Shown here: positions 41,727 to 51,421 of the stretch, piece by piece
How the letters are laid out: each line of letters opens with the position of its first letter
How positions within the stretch are numbered: the stretch's first letter is position 1
From: Dyadobacter alkalitolerans DSM 23607
GTDB taxonomy: Bacteria; Bacteroidota; Bacteroidia; Cytophagales; Spirosomataceae
NCBI RefSeq assembly: GCF_000428845.1
Contig: NZ_AUAS01000014.1
Coordinates: forward strand, 124,001-188,000
Length of the DNA stretch: 64,000 nucleotides
Reading direction: 5' to 3'
Program-made: the position numbers and the translations under genes
The notes under the pieces: generated by a model
What the model was told of the DNA's origin: nothing
Database searches by the model: none
What the model saw: only the letters and a program-made list of their open reading frames with translations

Positions 41727-44702
41727 ATGACTAATAAGAACGGAATTATCGGGCTTACCATCGTGATCGCCCTGATTAGCGTCTATTATCTCTCATTTAC
41801 ATTCGTGTCGCGCAACATTAAAGCCAAATCCGTGGCTTATGCGACTGATGCGAAAGGTGAGGTGGACCTGTCAAAAAAGCAACGTTACATTGATTCGCTA
41901 TGGCGCGAGGATGTGTACATCGGACATACTTTGCAAGAAGTAATGGAGCGTGAACTAAACCTTGGCCTTGATTTGCAAGGTGGGATGCACGTGGTGATGG
42001 AAGTGGCTCCTGCCGACATTTTGAAAGGAATGGCGGGCGGAAATGCACGCAGCGCAGCGTTCCAGACTGCATTGAAAAAAGCAGGTGAAGACAAAACGGC
42101 AAGCAACAGCGAATTTATCAATCGCTTTACAGCTGCATATAAAGAGGCTGCTCCTAATTCAAGTCTGGCAAGCCTTTTCGCAACGAGCTCTAACAGAGGC
42201 AAGATCAGCAGCAGCTCATCGGATGGCGATGTGATCAAAATGCTGAATACGGAGGTAAATAATTCTATCGACCGTGCATTCCAGATCACACAGGCCCGTA
42301 TTGATAAGTTTGGGGTAACGAACCCGAACATTCAGCGTTTGCCAGGCCAGAACCGTATTTTGGTTGAGCTTCCTGGTGTGGATAACCCTGAGCGTGTGCG
42401 TCGTTTGCTTTCAGGCGCTGCAAAACTTGAATTCTCTGAGGTTTATCTGACCAACGAACTGGCTTCGGGATTGGACGGTTTGGGAAAATATCTTGCTAAG
42501 CAGGAAGAAATCAAAAAAGCATCAGCAACAACAACCGCTGCTGCACCTGCCGCAACGGACACAACGAAGAAAACAGACGGAGGTCTGGCTGCGCAATTGG
42601 CTCAGAAAACTGCCGATTCAACTGCAACTGACTCCTCTACATTAGCCGCTCAAAGCGCTGCACTGACCAATTTATTCGTTCCAATGCCACAAGGCCTGGG
42701 CGTTTTCCTGAAAGATACAGCACGTGCAAGTGAAATTCTGCGTCGCCCGGAAGTGAAGGCAATGTTCCCTGCGGACCTTGTGTTTATGTGGGATCGTAAA
42801 GGAACCGAAGGCGTTAACAACCAACTGATTTTGCCATTGTATTTTATTAAAAAATCAAATGGTGAGGCTGCTATGGAAGGTGACGTGATCGTGGACGCAA
42901 CGCATGACTACGATGAGCGTGGCCGCCCCGAAGTGACCATGCGTATGAATGGCGAAGGCGCTCGTAAATGGCGTTCACTGACTGCCCGCAGCGTAGGCCG
43001 TCCGGTTGCTATCATTATCGATAACCTGGTTTACACTGCTCCGACTGTACAAGGCGAGATTCCTAATGGTAACTCCAGCATTACCGGAAGCTTTACAGTA
43101 GAAGAGACAAAAGATATGTCCAACGTCCTGAAAGCGGGTAAATTGCCTGCTCCTACGCACATTGTAGAAGAAGCCGTTGTAGGTTCTTCACTGGGTGCTG
43201 AGGCGATCAATGACGGACTTATTTCTTCTGCAGTTGGTTTGCTGATCGTTTTGGTGTTCATGGTGGCTTATTACAGCCGCGCCGGCTGGATCGCTGATAT
43301 TGCATTGCTGATCAACTTGTTCTTCCTATTGGGCGTTATGGCTTCTCTGGGAGCAGTTCTTACGCTATCCGGTATTGCTGGTATCGTGCTCTCCATTGGT
43401 ATGGCCGTGGATGCAAACGTGCTTATTTACGAAGGGATCAAGGTTGAGCTGGAAGCAGGAAAACCTTTCGCACAGGCCGTTCGCGATGGTTTTAAACATT
43501 CACTAAGTGCTATTCTTGACTCCAACGTTACAACGTTGCTGACCGGTATTATCCTGTACACATTCGGCACCGGACTTGTACTTGGATTTGCTACAACGCT
43601 TGTGCTTGGTTTGCTGACCTCTTTGTTCTGTGCGATATTCATCACGCGCTTGTTCCTTGAACAGCAGATCAAAAACGGCAAAAGTTTCAATTTCTATTCC
43701 GGTTTGACTAAAAACTGGTTTAAAGACAATCACTTCGATTTCGTTTCTCAACGTCGTCGTTTTTACATTATTTCGGGCGTTATCATCGCTATTGGTATTG
43801 GTTCATTCATTTTCAAAGGATTCGGACTCGGTATTGATTTCAAAGGAGGCCGTTCTTATGTGGTTCGTTTCCAGGAGAATGTGGATGCGGATAAGCTGAG
43901 AACCATTATGGATGAGGACCTTGGCTCAACTACGGAGGTGAAAACATTTGGTGGGCAGGATCAGGTGAAAATAACAACCGCTTATCTGATTGAAGAAACA
44001 TCTACGGATGCGGATCAGAAAGCGGAGGCAAAAATCCTCGCAGGTGTTAAGAAAATCCCTAACAATCCGGCTACAATCGTAAGCTCAAACAAAGTAGGGC
44101 CTACGATGGCAAATGACACACTATGGTCTGCTATGTACGCAATTTTGCTTGCACTTGCTGCCAACTTTGTTTACATCTTTATCCGTTTCAAAAGGGTTGC
44201 ATTCAGTTATGGTGCTGTTGTGTCTCTTGCGCATGACGTGATCATCATCCTGGCGATCTTCTCGCTGTTTAACGGCTGGTTGCCATGGTCGCTTGACATC
44301 GACCAGGCGTTCATCGGTGCGATCCTGACCATGATTGGTTATTCTATGAATGACACGGTTGTAATTTATGACCGTATCCGGGATTACCTGAAAGACGACA
44401 AAGCACGTAACCAAAGCCTGCCTACGGTTATCAACAATGCATTGAACAGTACATTGAGCCGTACGGCCGTAACGGGTATTTCGGTAATCCTTGTTCTTAT
44501 CGTGTTGATGATCTTCGGAGGAGCTGTAATTCGTGGATTTACATTCTGTATGCTTCTTGGTGTAATCGTCGGAACATATTCTTCTCTGTTCGTAGCGGCG
44601 CCTATCGTAGTTGACTTGCTGCAACGCGAAAAAAGAAAAGAGCCAGCGTTAACGGTTGCAGAGCCGGTTGCGCCTGCGGGAGGCAAAAAGATTAAAGCAT
44701 AA
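41727..44702 (+). CDS. secDF: Protein translocase SecDF fusion
   Basis: 991 residues, inner membrane. Fused SecD and SecF, RND-type partners that use proton motive force to finish Sec export. SecD part: TM1 near 7-27, periplasmic P1 domain with NLGLDLQGGMHVVMEV and RIDKFGVTNPNIQRLPGQNRILVELPGV, then TM2-6; the SecF part starts near 680 with a second P1-like head (GLGIDFKGGRSYVVRF) and ends with six helices. A low-complexity insert rich in Ala, Thr and Asp sits at about 264-310 in the SecD head. secA lies elsewhere in the window. A terminator follows. Confidence 0.97.
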   Translation: MTNKNGIIGLTIVIALISVYYLSFTFVSRNIKAKSVAYATDAKGEVDLSKKQRYIDSLWREDVYIGHTLQEVMERELNLGLDLQGGMHVVMEVAPADILKGMAGGNARSAAFQTALKKAGEDKTASNSEFINRFTAAYKEAAPNSSLASLFATSSNRGKISSSSSDGDVIKMLNTEVNNSIDRAFQITQARIDKFGVTNPNIQRLPGQNRILVELPGVDNPERVRRLLSGAAKLEFSEVYLTNELASGLDGLGKYLAKQEEIKKASATTTAAAPAATDTTKKTDGGLAAQLAQKTADSTATDSSTLAAQSAALTNLFVPMPQGLGVFLKDTARASEILRRPEVKAMFPADLVFMWDRKGTEGVNNQLILPLYFIKKSNGEAAMEGDVIVDATHDYDERGRPEVTMRMNGEGARKWRSLTARSVGRPVAIIIDNLVYTAPTVQGEIPNGNSSITGSFTVEETKDMSNVLKAGKLPAPTHIVEEAVVGSSLGAEAINDGLISSAVGLLIVLVFMVAYYSRAGWIADIALLINLFFLLGVMASLGAVLTLSGIAGIVLSIGMAVDANVLIYEGIKVELEAGKPFAQAVRDGFKHSLSAILDSNVTTLLTGIILYTFGTGLVLGFATTLVLGLLTSLFCAIFITRLFLEQQIKNGKSFNFYSGLTKNWFKDNHFDFVSQRRRFYIISGVIIAIGIGSFIFKGFGLGIDFKGGRSYVVRFQENVDADKLRTIMDEDLGSTTEVKTFGGQDQVKITTAYLIEETSTDADQKAEAKILAGVKKIPNNPATIVSSNKVGPTMANDTLWSAMYAILLALAANFVYIFIRFKRVAFSYGAVVSLAHDVIIILAIFSLFNGWLPWSLDIDQAFIGAILTMIGYSMNDTVVIYDRIRDYLKDDKARNQSLPTVINNALNSTLSRTAVTGISVILVLIVLMIFGGAVIRGFTFCMLLGVIVGTYSSLFVAAPIVVDLLQREKRKEPALTVAEPVAPAGGKKIKA

Positions 44703-44716
44703 GGATTTTTTAGAAT

Positions 44717-44750
44717 AAAAAGGGGTTAAGTTCATTACTTTCCCCTTTTT
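44717..44750 (+). terminator. Intrinsic terminator after secDF
   Basis: 9-bp stem aaaaagggg/ccccttttt with inner aag/ctt pairing, then ttttattttg. Confidence 0.8.
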
Positions 44751-44828
44751 ATTTTGCCTATATACTCATATGGAAAATTTTCTTTTTAGTTTTAGCAGAT
44801 GTTAATATAACTACAACAAACGCATTAT

Positions 44829-46289
44829 ATGGCAAATCAGCTCTGGGCAAAAAAGCCTATTGAAAAATTATTGCAAGAATCAACCGGAGAAGCGAACCAG
44901 TTAAAGCGATCACTTAGTTCAACCAGTTTGGTAGCCCTCGGCATTGGTGCCATTATCGGGGCCGGGCTCTTTTCATTAACAGGGATTGCCGCTGCCGAAC
45001 ATTCAGGACCGGCAGTTACCATTTCATTCATACTTGCAGCCGTGGGTTGCGGATTTGCCGGACTTTGCTACGCAGAGTTTGCATCCATGATACCCATTGC
45101 GGGAAGTGCTTACACCTATTCCTATGCTACTATGGGCGAATTTGTTGCCTGGATCATCGGCTGGGACCTTGTTTTGGAATATGCATTGGGAGCGGCTACC
45201 GTTTCGGTAAGCTGGTCACGTTATCTGCTGGAATTCCTGAGCAAATTTGACATTCACCTTCCTACACAGCTCGTTTGCTCTCCTTTTGAAGTTGTTAAAT
45301 TGAGCGACGGCACCATAATAGACAACGGAATCGTAAATTTGCCGGCCATATTCATCGTCTGCATGCTTTCAATGCTTTTGATCAGAGGAACAGAAGGTTC
45401 TGCGTTTTTGAACAATATGCTTGTTGTGTTGAAAGTGGCAGTTGTGCTTATTTTCATCGCACTGGGATGGAGCCACATTGACCCACAAAATTATGTGCCT
45501 TACATTCCTGAGAACACAGGAAACTATGAAAACTTCGGCTGGACTGGAATTGCCACTGGTGCCGCGGTCGTTTTCTTTGCATTTATTGGTTTTGACGCCG
45601 TTTCAACGGCAGCCCAGGAAGCAAAGAATCCACAAAAAGGAATGCCGATCGGGATTCTTGGATCGCTTGTTGTTTGTACGATCCTTTATGTGCTGTTTGC
45701 GCACGTTATGACGGGTTTGGTAAAGTATACGGAATTCGCAAACGACGCAAAACCAGCCGCCACAGCCTTTGCCAAAACAGGTTATGATTCGCTACAAACG
45801 GCTTTGATCATTGCTATTCTGGCTGGTTACACATCTGTAATGCTGGTTATGTTATTGGGGCAAAGCCGCGTGTTCTATTCAATGAGTAAAGACGGACTTT
45901 TGCCAAGATTTTTCAGTGATGTACATGCAAAATTCGCTACGCCCTGGAAAACAAACCTTTTCTTTATGGGCTTTGTAAGCATTTTCGCGGGTCTAGTGCC
46001 GGTTAGTGACCTGGGCCACATGGTGAGTATCGGAACATTGTTTGCATTCTGCCTCGTATGTGTGGGTGTGTGGATGCTGCGTGTGAAGAGGCCTGATCTG
46101 AAACGTTCATTCAAGACTCCCCTGGTTCCTTTTGTGCCGATTATGGGTATTGTCGTATGCCTTTACCTGATGTATTCACTTCCTGTTGAAAGCTGGTATC
46201 GTCTTGCGGTCTGGCTGGCACTGGGTCTTGCGGTATATTTCGGTTATGGAAAGAAAAACAGTAAAATAGGCAGAGAAGGTAACATTTAA
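44829..46289 (+). CDS. APC-family amino acid permease (cationic amino acid transporter-like)
   Basis: 486 residues, twelve or more helices, inner membrane. Near the N-terminus LGIGAIIGAGLFSLTG is the substrate-binding GxIIGxGxF loop of the APC superfamily. SYATMGEFVAWIIGWDLVLEYALG and FFAFIGFDAVSTAAQEAKNPQKGMPIGI are typical of the CAT (cationic amino acid transporter) subgroup, of YfnA type. The substrate is probably a basic or neutral amino acid taken up in symport. Transcribed alone with a bidirectional terminator behind it. Confidence 0.92.
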   Translation: MANQLWAKKPIEKLLQESTGEANQLKRSLSSTSLVALGIGAIIGAGLFSLTGIAAAEHSGPAVTISFILAAVGCGFAGLCYAEFASMIPIAGSAYTYSYATMGEFVAWIIGWDLVLEYALGAATVSVSWSRYLLEFLSKFDIHLPTQLVCSPFEVVKLSDGTIIDNGIVNLPAIFIVCMLSMLLIRGTEGSAFLNNMLVVLKVAVVLIFIALGWSHIDPQNYVPYIPENTGNYENFGWTGIATGAAVVFFAFIGFDAVSTAAQEAKNPQKGMPIGILGSLVVCTILYVLFAHVMTGLVKYTEFANDAKPAATAFAKTGYDSLQTALIIAILAGYTSVMLVMLLGQSRVFYSMSKDGLLPRFFSDVHAKFATPWKTNLFFMGFVSIFAGLVPVSDLGHMVSIGTLFAFCLVCVGVWMLRVKRPDLKRSFKTPLVPFVPIMGIVVCLYLMYSLPVESWYRLAVWLALGLAVYFGYGKKNSKIGREGNI

Positions 46290-46312
46290 GTGTAATCTGA
46301 TTTGTTTTATAC

Positions 46313-46351
46313 AAAAAGACCCTGCTTTCACATTAGAAGCAGGGTCTTTTT
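46313..46351. terminator. Bidirectional terminator between permease and lhgO
   Basis: Perfect 15-bp stem aaaaagaccctgctt/aagcagggtcttttt, 9-nt loop, T runs on both strands. Confidence 0.85.
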
Positions 46352-46368
46352 TATATAGTTTAAAGACG

Positions 46369-47568
46369 TTAAATTCTCGCTAGAACGCGTTCAGAAACTG
46401 TTTGCCCGATGGATAAGGAGGATGTTGCAGCCGGAGAAGGTGCATTGCAGACATTGATCGCGTTCTTGTTTTCAATGATGGAGAAATCATCCAGCAGCCC
46501 ACCGTCATAATCACAAGCCTGCGCGCGAACCCCTGCGCCGCCCGGAATAAGGTCATCGCTCTGGATCTCCGGAATAAGCCCTTGTAATGCTTTGGTAAAT
46601 GCAGCCTTGGAAAAAGAACGGTAATACTCACCCATGCCTGTTTTCCAATATTTCATCGCCACTTTCCTGAAACCCGGCCAGGCCAGTGATTCCATCAATT
46701 CCGGAACATTGACATCCAGCTTATTATAACCTTCCCGACGAAACGCAAAAACCGCATTGGGCCCCGCTTCAACGCCGCCTTCGATCATGCGCGTAAAATG
46801 CACACCCAGGAAGGGGAAGTTAGGATCTGGGACAGGATAGATCAGGTTTTTTACTAAATGCTGTTTTTCAGGTTTGATCTTATAATATTCACCCCGGAAA
46901 GGGATGATCCGCACCTTAATGTCCTCAGGTTGTGTTAATTGAGCTACTTTATCAGAATAAAGCCCTGCGCAGTTGACGATCAGTTTTGTTTGATAAACTT
47001 TGCCTGTTGCTGAAACAACCTCGGAATGTGTGTTCCGGTTTTTTATATCAATGGCTTTCTCCCCTAACCGAATTTCACCGCCTATTTTCTGGAAGCATTC
47101 TGCATACTTTTCCGAAACCGCTTTGTAATCGATAATGCCCGTATAAGGAACCCAGATGCCTTCTAATCCGACCACATGCGGCTCGATTTCCCGGATTTCT
47201 CCTTGCGAGATCATCCTGTTTTCAGTCAAGCCATTCTGATTTCCTCTTTCGAACAAATTCCGCAGCAATGGCCTTTGATCTTCGGTCGTTGCAACCACAA
47301 TTTTCCCGCACAAGTCATAATGCACGCCTTCCCGGTCGCAAAAATCGATTAGCATTTGATAACCTCGGATGCAATTAGTGGCTTTGAGACTGCCGGGTTT
47401 ATAGTAAAGCCCGGAATGGATTACGCCGCTGTTGTGGCCGGTTTGGTGTTTGGCCACTTCGTTTTCCTTTTCGAGAAGCAGAATTTTAAGCGAAGGCCGC
47501 TGCTCTTTCAGTCGCAATGCTGTGGCGAGCCCTACAATGCCTCCGCCTATGATGGTAATGTCGTACAT
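46369..47568 (-). CDS. lhgO: L-2-hydroxyglutarate oxidase
   Basis: 399 residues from the ATG at 47568 (MYDITIIGGGIVGLATAL); upstream in-frame ORF is not part of it. FAD-binding DAO fold with GGGIVG at 8-13 and LLLEKENEVAKHQTGHNSGVIHSGLYYKPGS, the family marker of LhgO/YgaF. It oxidises L-2-hydroxyglutarate to 2-oxoglutarate and passes electrons to the quinone pool, a metabolite-repair role. The start lies 34 bases after the anmK stop, same direction, so they may be co-transcribed. Confidence 0.93.
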   Translation of the reverse strand: MYDITIIGGGIVGLATALRLKEQRPSLKILLLEKENEVAKHQTGHNSGVIHSGLYYKPGSLKATNCIRGYQMLIDFCDREGVHYDLCGKIVVATTEDQRPLLRNLFERGNQNGLTENRMISQGEIREIEPHVVGLEGIWVPYTGIIDYKAVSEKYAECFQKIGGEIRLGEKAIDIKNRNTHSEVVSATGKVYQTKLIVNCAGLYSDKVAQLTQPEDIKVRIIPFRGEYYKIKPEKQHLVKNLIYPVPDPNFPFLGVHFTRMIEGGVEAGPNAVFAFRREGYNKLDVNVPELMESLAWPGFRKVAMKYWKTGMGEYYRSFSKAAFTKALQGLIPEIQSDDLIPGGAGVRAQACDYDGGLLDDFSIIENKNAINVCNAPSPAATSSLSIGQTVSERVLARI

Positions 47569-47602
47569 GGGTTGTTTAATTACTAAAATGAAAAGCGCCT
47601 GA

Positions 47603-48796
47603 TCAGCCTGGAAAAGAGATTTTTCCCATGGAAACGCCGGGCACTCCTTCCTTTTCGCCAAAATGCATTTGCTGGCCAGCCACCGCTTCATTGGCCAAAA
47701 CAGCAAACAAAACCGCTTCCTTTGCATCGCCGGAAATGCCGAGCTTATCAATTTTCAAAACCTGACGATTCAGCGCATTGGAAATCCCGGACATTAAAAC
47801 CGGGTTATGCGCGCCTCCACCACTCGCGTAAATGTTGTAAACTTCATCCTCGTTCATGACGCTTTTGATAGCGTCGGAAATGGTCTCCGCGCTGAGTTGC
47901 GTCAATGTGGCGATAATGTCCTGCCGGGAAAGCGAAATAAGTTTCGACTGCTGAATGGCGGTTTCCACGTAATCAAAGTTGAAAACTTCGGGGCCGGTTG
48001 TTTTGGGGAAAGGCGCTTTAAAAAAGGAATAGGATTTTAATGCCGTCAACAATATTTCATTGACCTTCCCGCTGGCAGCTATCGCGCCGTTTTCATCATA
48101 CGGCTTGTGGAAAAAACGTTTCGTATAAGCGTCCAAAAGTGTATTTCCGGGACCTGTATCGGTCGTGAATATTTTGGTTGTGTCTAATGAACCCGGCAGA
48201 AATGTAAAGTTGGCAATACCGCCCATATTGAGAAGAATGCGGTTTTCACCTGCTTTGGAAAAAAGAAAATGATCGCCATAAACGGCGAGCGGCGCGCCTT
48301 CACCGCCTGCGGCAATGTGTTTTTGACGGAAATCACTTAATGTAATCACGCCCGTCTTCGCTGCAATGTGGTCGCCGTCGCCGATCTGCAATGTGGCATT
48401 CGGGAAACCAGGCAGCTTATGCTGTTTTTTGGGAGCGTGAAAAACCGTCTGGCCGTGACTTGCGATAAGGTCAATGTGCTCAATGTCAAGGTCCCAGCTA
48501 TTAAGGCAATCCAGGATCATTTTGGCGTGCGTCGTGCCTATGAACGGGTTCAGGAGACAGAGCTGCTGAAAATCGATCTGCCTTTTTGCGAAAATTTGCA
48601 GTATTTCATTGCGAAATTCCTCAGTGTAAGGCACGGTTGTGAAAAATTCCAGTTCCAGTTTTGTTTCTGTTCCGCTTCCTTCAATGTTACAAACAGCCAC
48701 ATCCAGCCCGTCCAGAGAAGTTCCGGACATGAGCCCAATGATCCTGCGGGACTTTTTGCGGGAGATTTCGTAGAGTTTCTCAATATGCGCTCTCAT
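47603..48796 (-). CDS. anmK: Anhydro-N-acetylmuramic acid kinase
   Basis: 397 residues, cytosolic. Turns anhydroMurNAc from peptidoglycan turnover into MurNAc-6-phosphate. ASKHA fold with GLMSGTSLDGLDVAV at the N-terminus, SHGQTVFHAP, LLNMGGIANFT and DTGPGNTLLDAY, and the C-terminal YASGGGAHNPVLM. The N-terminus carries about 18 extra residues (MRAHIEKLYEISRKKSRR) common in Bacteroidota versions. Downstream lhgO may share the transcript. Confidence 0.95.
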   Translation of the reverse strand: MRAHIEKLYEISRKKSRRIIGLMSGTSLDGLDVAVCNIEGSGTETKLELEFFTTVPYTEEFRNEILQIFAKRQIDFQQLCLLNPFIGTTHAKMILDCLNSWDLDIEHIDLIASHGQTVFHAPKKQHKLPGFPNATLQIGDGDHIAAKTGVITLSDFRQKHIAAGGEGAPLAVYGDHFLFSKAGENRILLNMGGIANFTFLPGSLDTTKIFTTDTGPGNTLLDAYTKRFFHKPYDENGAIAASGKVNEILLTALKSYSFFKAPFPKTTGPEVFNFDYVETAIQQSKLISLSRQDIIATLTQLSAETISDAIKSVMNEDEVYNIYASGGGAHNPVLMSGISNALNRQVLKIDKLGISGDAKEAVLFAVLANEAVAGQQMHFGEKEGVPGVSMGKISFPG

Positions 48797-48812
48797 AAGC
48801 CGTTTTGTAAAA

Positions 48813-48849
48813 AAAGGAAGCCAAACTTTTACAAGTTTTGACTTCCTTT
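48813..48849 (-). terminator. Intrinsic terminator after ricT
   Basis: Stem aaaggaagccaaactt/aagttttgacttccttt with minor mismatch; seven T follow on the minus strand. Confidence 0.8.
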
Positions 48850-48870
48850 CAGTTATTAATTCTCCCGGAT

Positions 48871-50067
48871 TTAATCGGTTTTCTGTGGAGAAGAAGCCTG
48901 CGGTTTGTTGGCATTGTTCTTATTCTTGCCCGACCGGTTTTTCTTCTTTTTCTTCTTCTTTTGCTCCTCGCTGTATTTTTTATCCAGGTTCTCAAGATCG
49001 CTGTTGATCTTTCCAGGTGCCCTGTCCACCGCAGTTCTCTCAACCTGAGGCGTCAGGATTTCCAGCGATTCCGGAATGATATCCTTTTTGTTCAGCTCCA
49101 TGATTTCCAGCACTTTACTGATCGCCACCGGATACCAGTTCGTGTCTTTATCAAAGCCGAACCACATGATCTTTTTGAAAATGTCGGTCTTTTGCAAAAC
49201 AGCAACCCCTTTTTTGGTCTTCAAAGGCACATCCACTGTCGGAATGTCCCGCAAAGCATCAATGTAGGTTTCCAGCTCGTAATTCAGGCAGCATTTCAAG
49301 CGACCACATTGTCCTGAAAGTTTGGCAGGATTCAATGACAAATTCTGATAACGCGCTGCTGCTGTGGATATATTTTTAAAATCCGTAAGCCAGGTCGAGC
49401 AGCACAATTCGCGTCCGCAAGAGCCTAATCCGCCCAAACGGCTCGCTTCCTGGCGCAGACTGATCTGCCGCATTTCAATCCTTACCTTGAATTCCGAAGC
49501 CAGAGATTTGATCAGCTCACGGAAATCCACTCGTTCTTCGGAGGAATAATAGAATGTCGTCTTGGTATTATCCGACTGAAATTCCACATCTGAGAGCTTC
49601 ATATTAAGCTTCATCTCGCGGATAATCTCGCGTGTACGATACAGCGTCGGCATTTCACGAGCCATAGCCTGCGTATGCTTATCGAGGTCTTTTTCAGTGG
49701 CTACGCGGTAAATGACGTGCATGTCATCATTGATGACCACGTTTTTACGCTTCATTTGAAGCCTTACCAGCTCGCCCTGCAAAGAAACCGTCCCGATATG
49801 CTGGCCGGACGCCATTTCACAGACTACATAGTCGCCCGTGATGAATTCCAGCTGATTTATATTTCTGAAATACTCTTTTCTTCCTCCTTTGAATTTAACT
49901 TCTACAACATCAAAACGCTGGCTGACAGGCACATCCATGTGACTAAGCCAGTCAAAAACGTTCATTTTATTGCAACCACCTGTTCCACAGGTTCCATTAC
50001 TTCCACATCCTGAGACTGCCGATCCATTAGAACCGCATCCGCCGGATGAACATGATCCACATCCCAT
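48871..50067 (-). CDS. ricT: PSP1/RicT-family protein with Cys-rich N-terminus
   Basis: 398 residues. The first 35 residues hold eight Cys in a Gly/Ser-rich stretch (MGCGSCSSGGCGSNG..., CGSNGTCGTGGCNK), then the PSP1 domain (about 50-290) with the conserved paired-Cys motifs LGSCGRELCC and CGRLKCCLNYELE. The last 50 or so residues are Lys/Asn-rich, low complexity. Family member RicT (YaaT) helps RNA processing and Fe-S-linked control in Bacillus; its role here is inferred. purD lies 14 bases upstream in the same direction, suggesting an operon. Confidence 0.88.
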   Translation of the reverse strand: MGCGSCSSGGCGSNGSAVSGCGSNGTCGTGGCNKMNVFDWLSHMDVPVSQRFDVVEVKFKGGRKEYFRNINQLEFITGDYVVCEMASGQHIGTVSLQGELVRLQMKRKNVVINDDMHVIYRVATEKDLDKHTQAMAREMPTLYRTREIIREMKLNMKLSDVEFQSDNTKTTFYYSSEERVDFRELIKSLASEFKVRIEMRQISLRQEASRLGGLGSCGRELCCSTWLTDFKNISTAAARYQNLSLNPAKLSGQCGRLKCCLNYELETYIDALRDIPTVDVPLKTKKGVAVLQKTDIFKKIMWFGFDKDTNWYPVAISKVLEIMELNKKDIIPESLEILTPQVERTAVDRAPGKINSDLENLDKKYSEEQKKKKKKKNRSGKNKNNANKPQASSPQKTD

Positions 50068-50081
50068 AGTTACTCATATCA

Positions 50082-51371
50082 TCAATCGTTATAACGTATT
50101 AAATCCACACCGATGTCATGACGGAAATATTTGCCCTCAAACTGCACAGCCTGGGCCGCGCGCTGCGATTTGTGAACCGCATTTTCGAGGGAATTGGCCA
50201 GGCCTGTAAGCGCCATCACCCTTCCTCCATTTGTCACAACTTCGGTGTTTCCATTGAAAGTAGTGCCCGCGTGGTATAAAAACACATCTTCTACTTTTTG
50301 GCTGCCGGAAATTACCTTTCCTTTTTCATAATCTCCTGGATAACCTCCTGACACAACCACGGTCGTCACGGCCACCTGCGGGGAAATTTGTAATTCAAAA
50401 TCGTTCAAAGTCCCTTTCGCCGTTGAGGCCATGAGCATAGCAAAATCCGACTGGATCCGTGGAATCACAACCTCCGTTTCCGGATCACCCATTCTCACAT
50501 TGTATTCGATCACAAAAGGCTCCCCTTTTATGTTCATTAAGCCGATAAAAATGAAGCCAACGTATTTAATGCCTTCACTTTTCAAACCCTGCAAGGTAGG
50601 TTTAACGACTTTTTCATCTACTTTTTTCAAAAAATTGGCATCCGCAAATGCGACAGGCGACACAGCGCCCATTCCCCCCGTATTCAGGCCTGTATCGTTC
50701 TCACCGATGCGTTTGTAATCCTTCGCTTCGGGTAAAATTTTATAATGCTCTCCATCTGAAAGGACAAATACGGATAATTCTATCCCTTTCAAAAATTGTT
50801 CTATCACAACCTTGTTGCCCGCATCGCCGAATTTACGGTCCAGAAGCATTTCCCTGAATGCCGTTTCCGCTTCTGAATGCTTTTCTGCGATGATAACACC
50901 TTTGCCGGCAGCCAGTCCGTCGGCTTTCAAAACAATCGGAAGTGGGTGGGCTTCGAGATATTCCAGGCCTTGTTCCAATGTATCAACGGTGAATGTTGCA
51001 GAAGAAGCCGTTGGAATGCCGTATTTCTGCATGAATTGTTTGGAGAAATCCTTGCTTCCCTCCAATTGCGCACCCGCTTTATTCGGGCCTATGATTTTTA
51101 TTTTTGAAAGATCTGCCCTGGATTCAAAATAATCGACAATGCCGTTGACCAATGGTTCTTCCGGACCTACGATCACCAGTTCAACATTGTTTTCCAACAC
51201 CGCATTGGCGATGGCATCAAAATCATTGTAAGATATAGAGAGGTTGGTTGCAACACCCGCAGTTCCCGCGTTGCCGGGCGCTACATATAAACTGTCACAA
51301 AGAGGGCTTTGGGCTATTTTCCAGGCAAAGGCATGTTCTCTTCCGCCTGATCCCAATATTAGTATATTCAT
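50082..51371 (-). CDS. purD: Phosphoribosylamine-glycine ligase (GAR synthetase)
   Basis: 429 residues, cytosolic, second step of purine synthesis. ATP-grasp enzyme: MNILILGSGGREHA at the start, GPEEPLVNGI, LKADGLAAGKGV (ATP loop), NTGGMGAVSP and EYNVRMGDPET (metal site). Complete and of normal length. Likely co-transcribed with ricT downstream, and follows recQ by 50 bases. purB is at the other end of the window. Confidence 0.97.
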   Translation of the reverse strand: MNILILGSGGREHAFAWKIAQSPLCDSLYVAPGNAGTAGVATNLSISYNDFDAIANAVLENNVELVIVGPEEPLVNGIVDYFESRADLSKIKIIGPNKAGAQLEGSKDFSKQFMQKYGIPTASSATFTVDTLEQGLEYLEAHPLPIVLKADGLAAGKGVIIAEKHSEAETAFREMLLDRKFGDAGNKVVIEQFLKGIELSVFVLSDGEHYKILPEAKDYKRIGENDTGLNTGGMGAVSPVAFADANFLKKVDEKVVKPTLQGLKSEGIKYVGFIFIGLMNIKGEPFVIEYNVRMGDPETEVVIPRIQSDFAMLMASTAKGTLNDFELQISPQVAVTTVVVSGGYPGDYEKGKVISGSQKVEDVFLYHAGTTFNGNTEVVTNGGRVMALTGLANSLENAVHKSQRAAQAVQFEGKYFRHDIGVDLIRYND

Positions 51372-51421
51372 AAATGGTTAATTGTTTCACTAAAACACTG
51401 ACAACAAGTCCTTCCAGCCCG

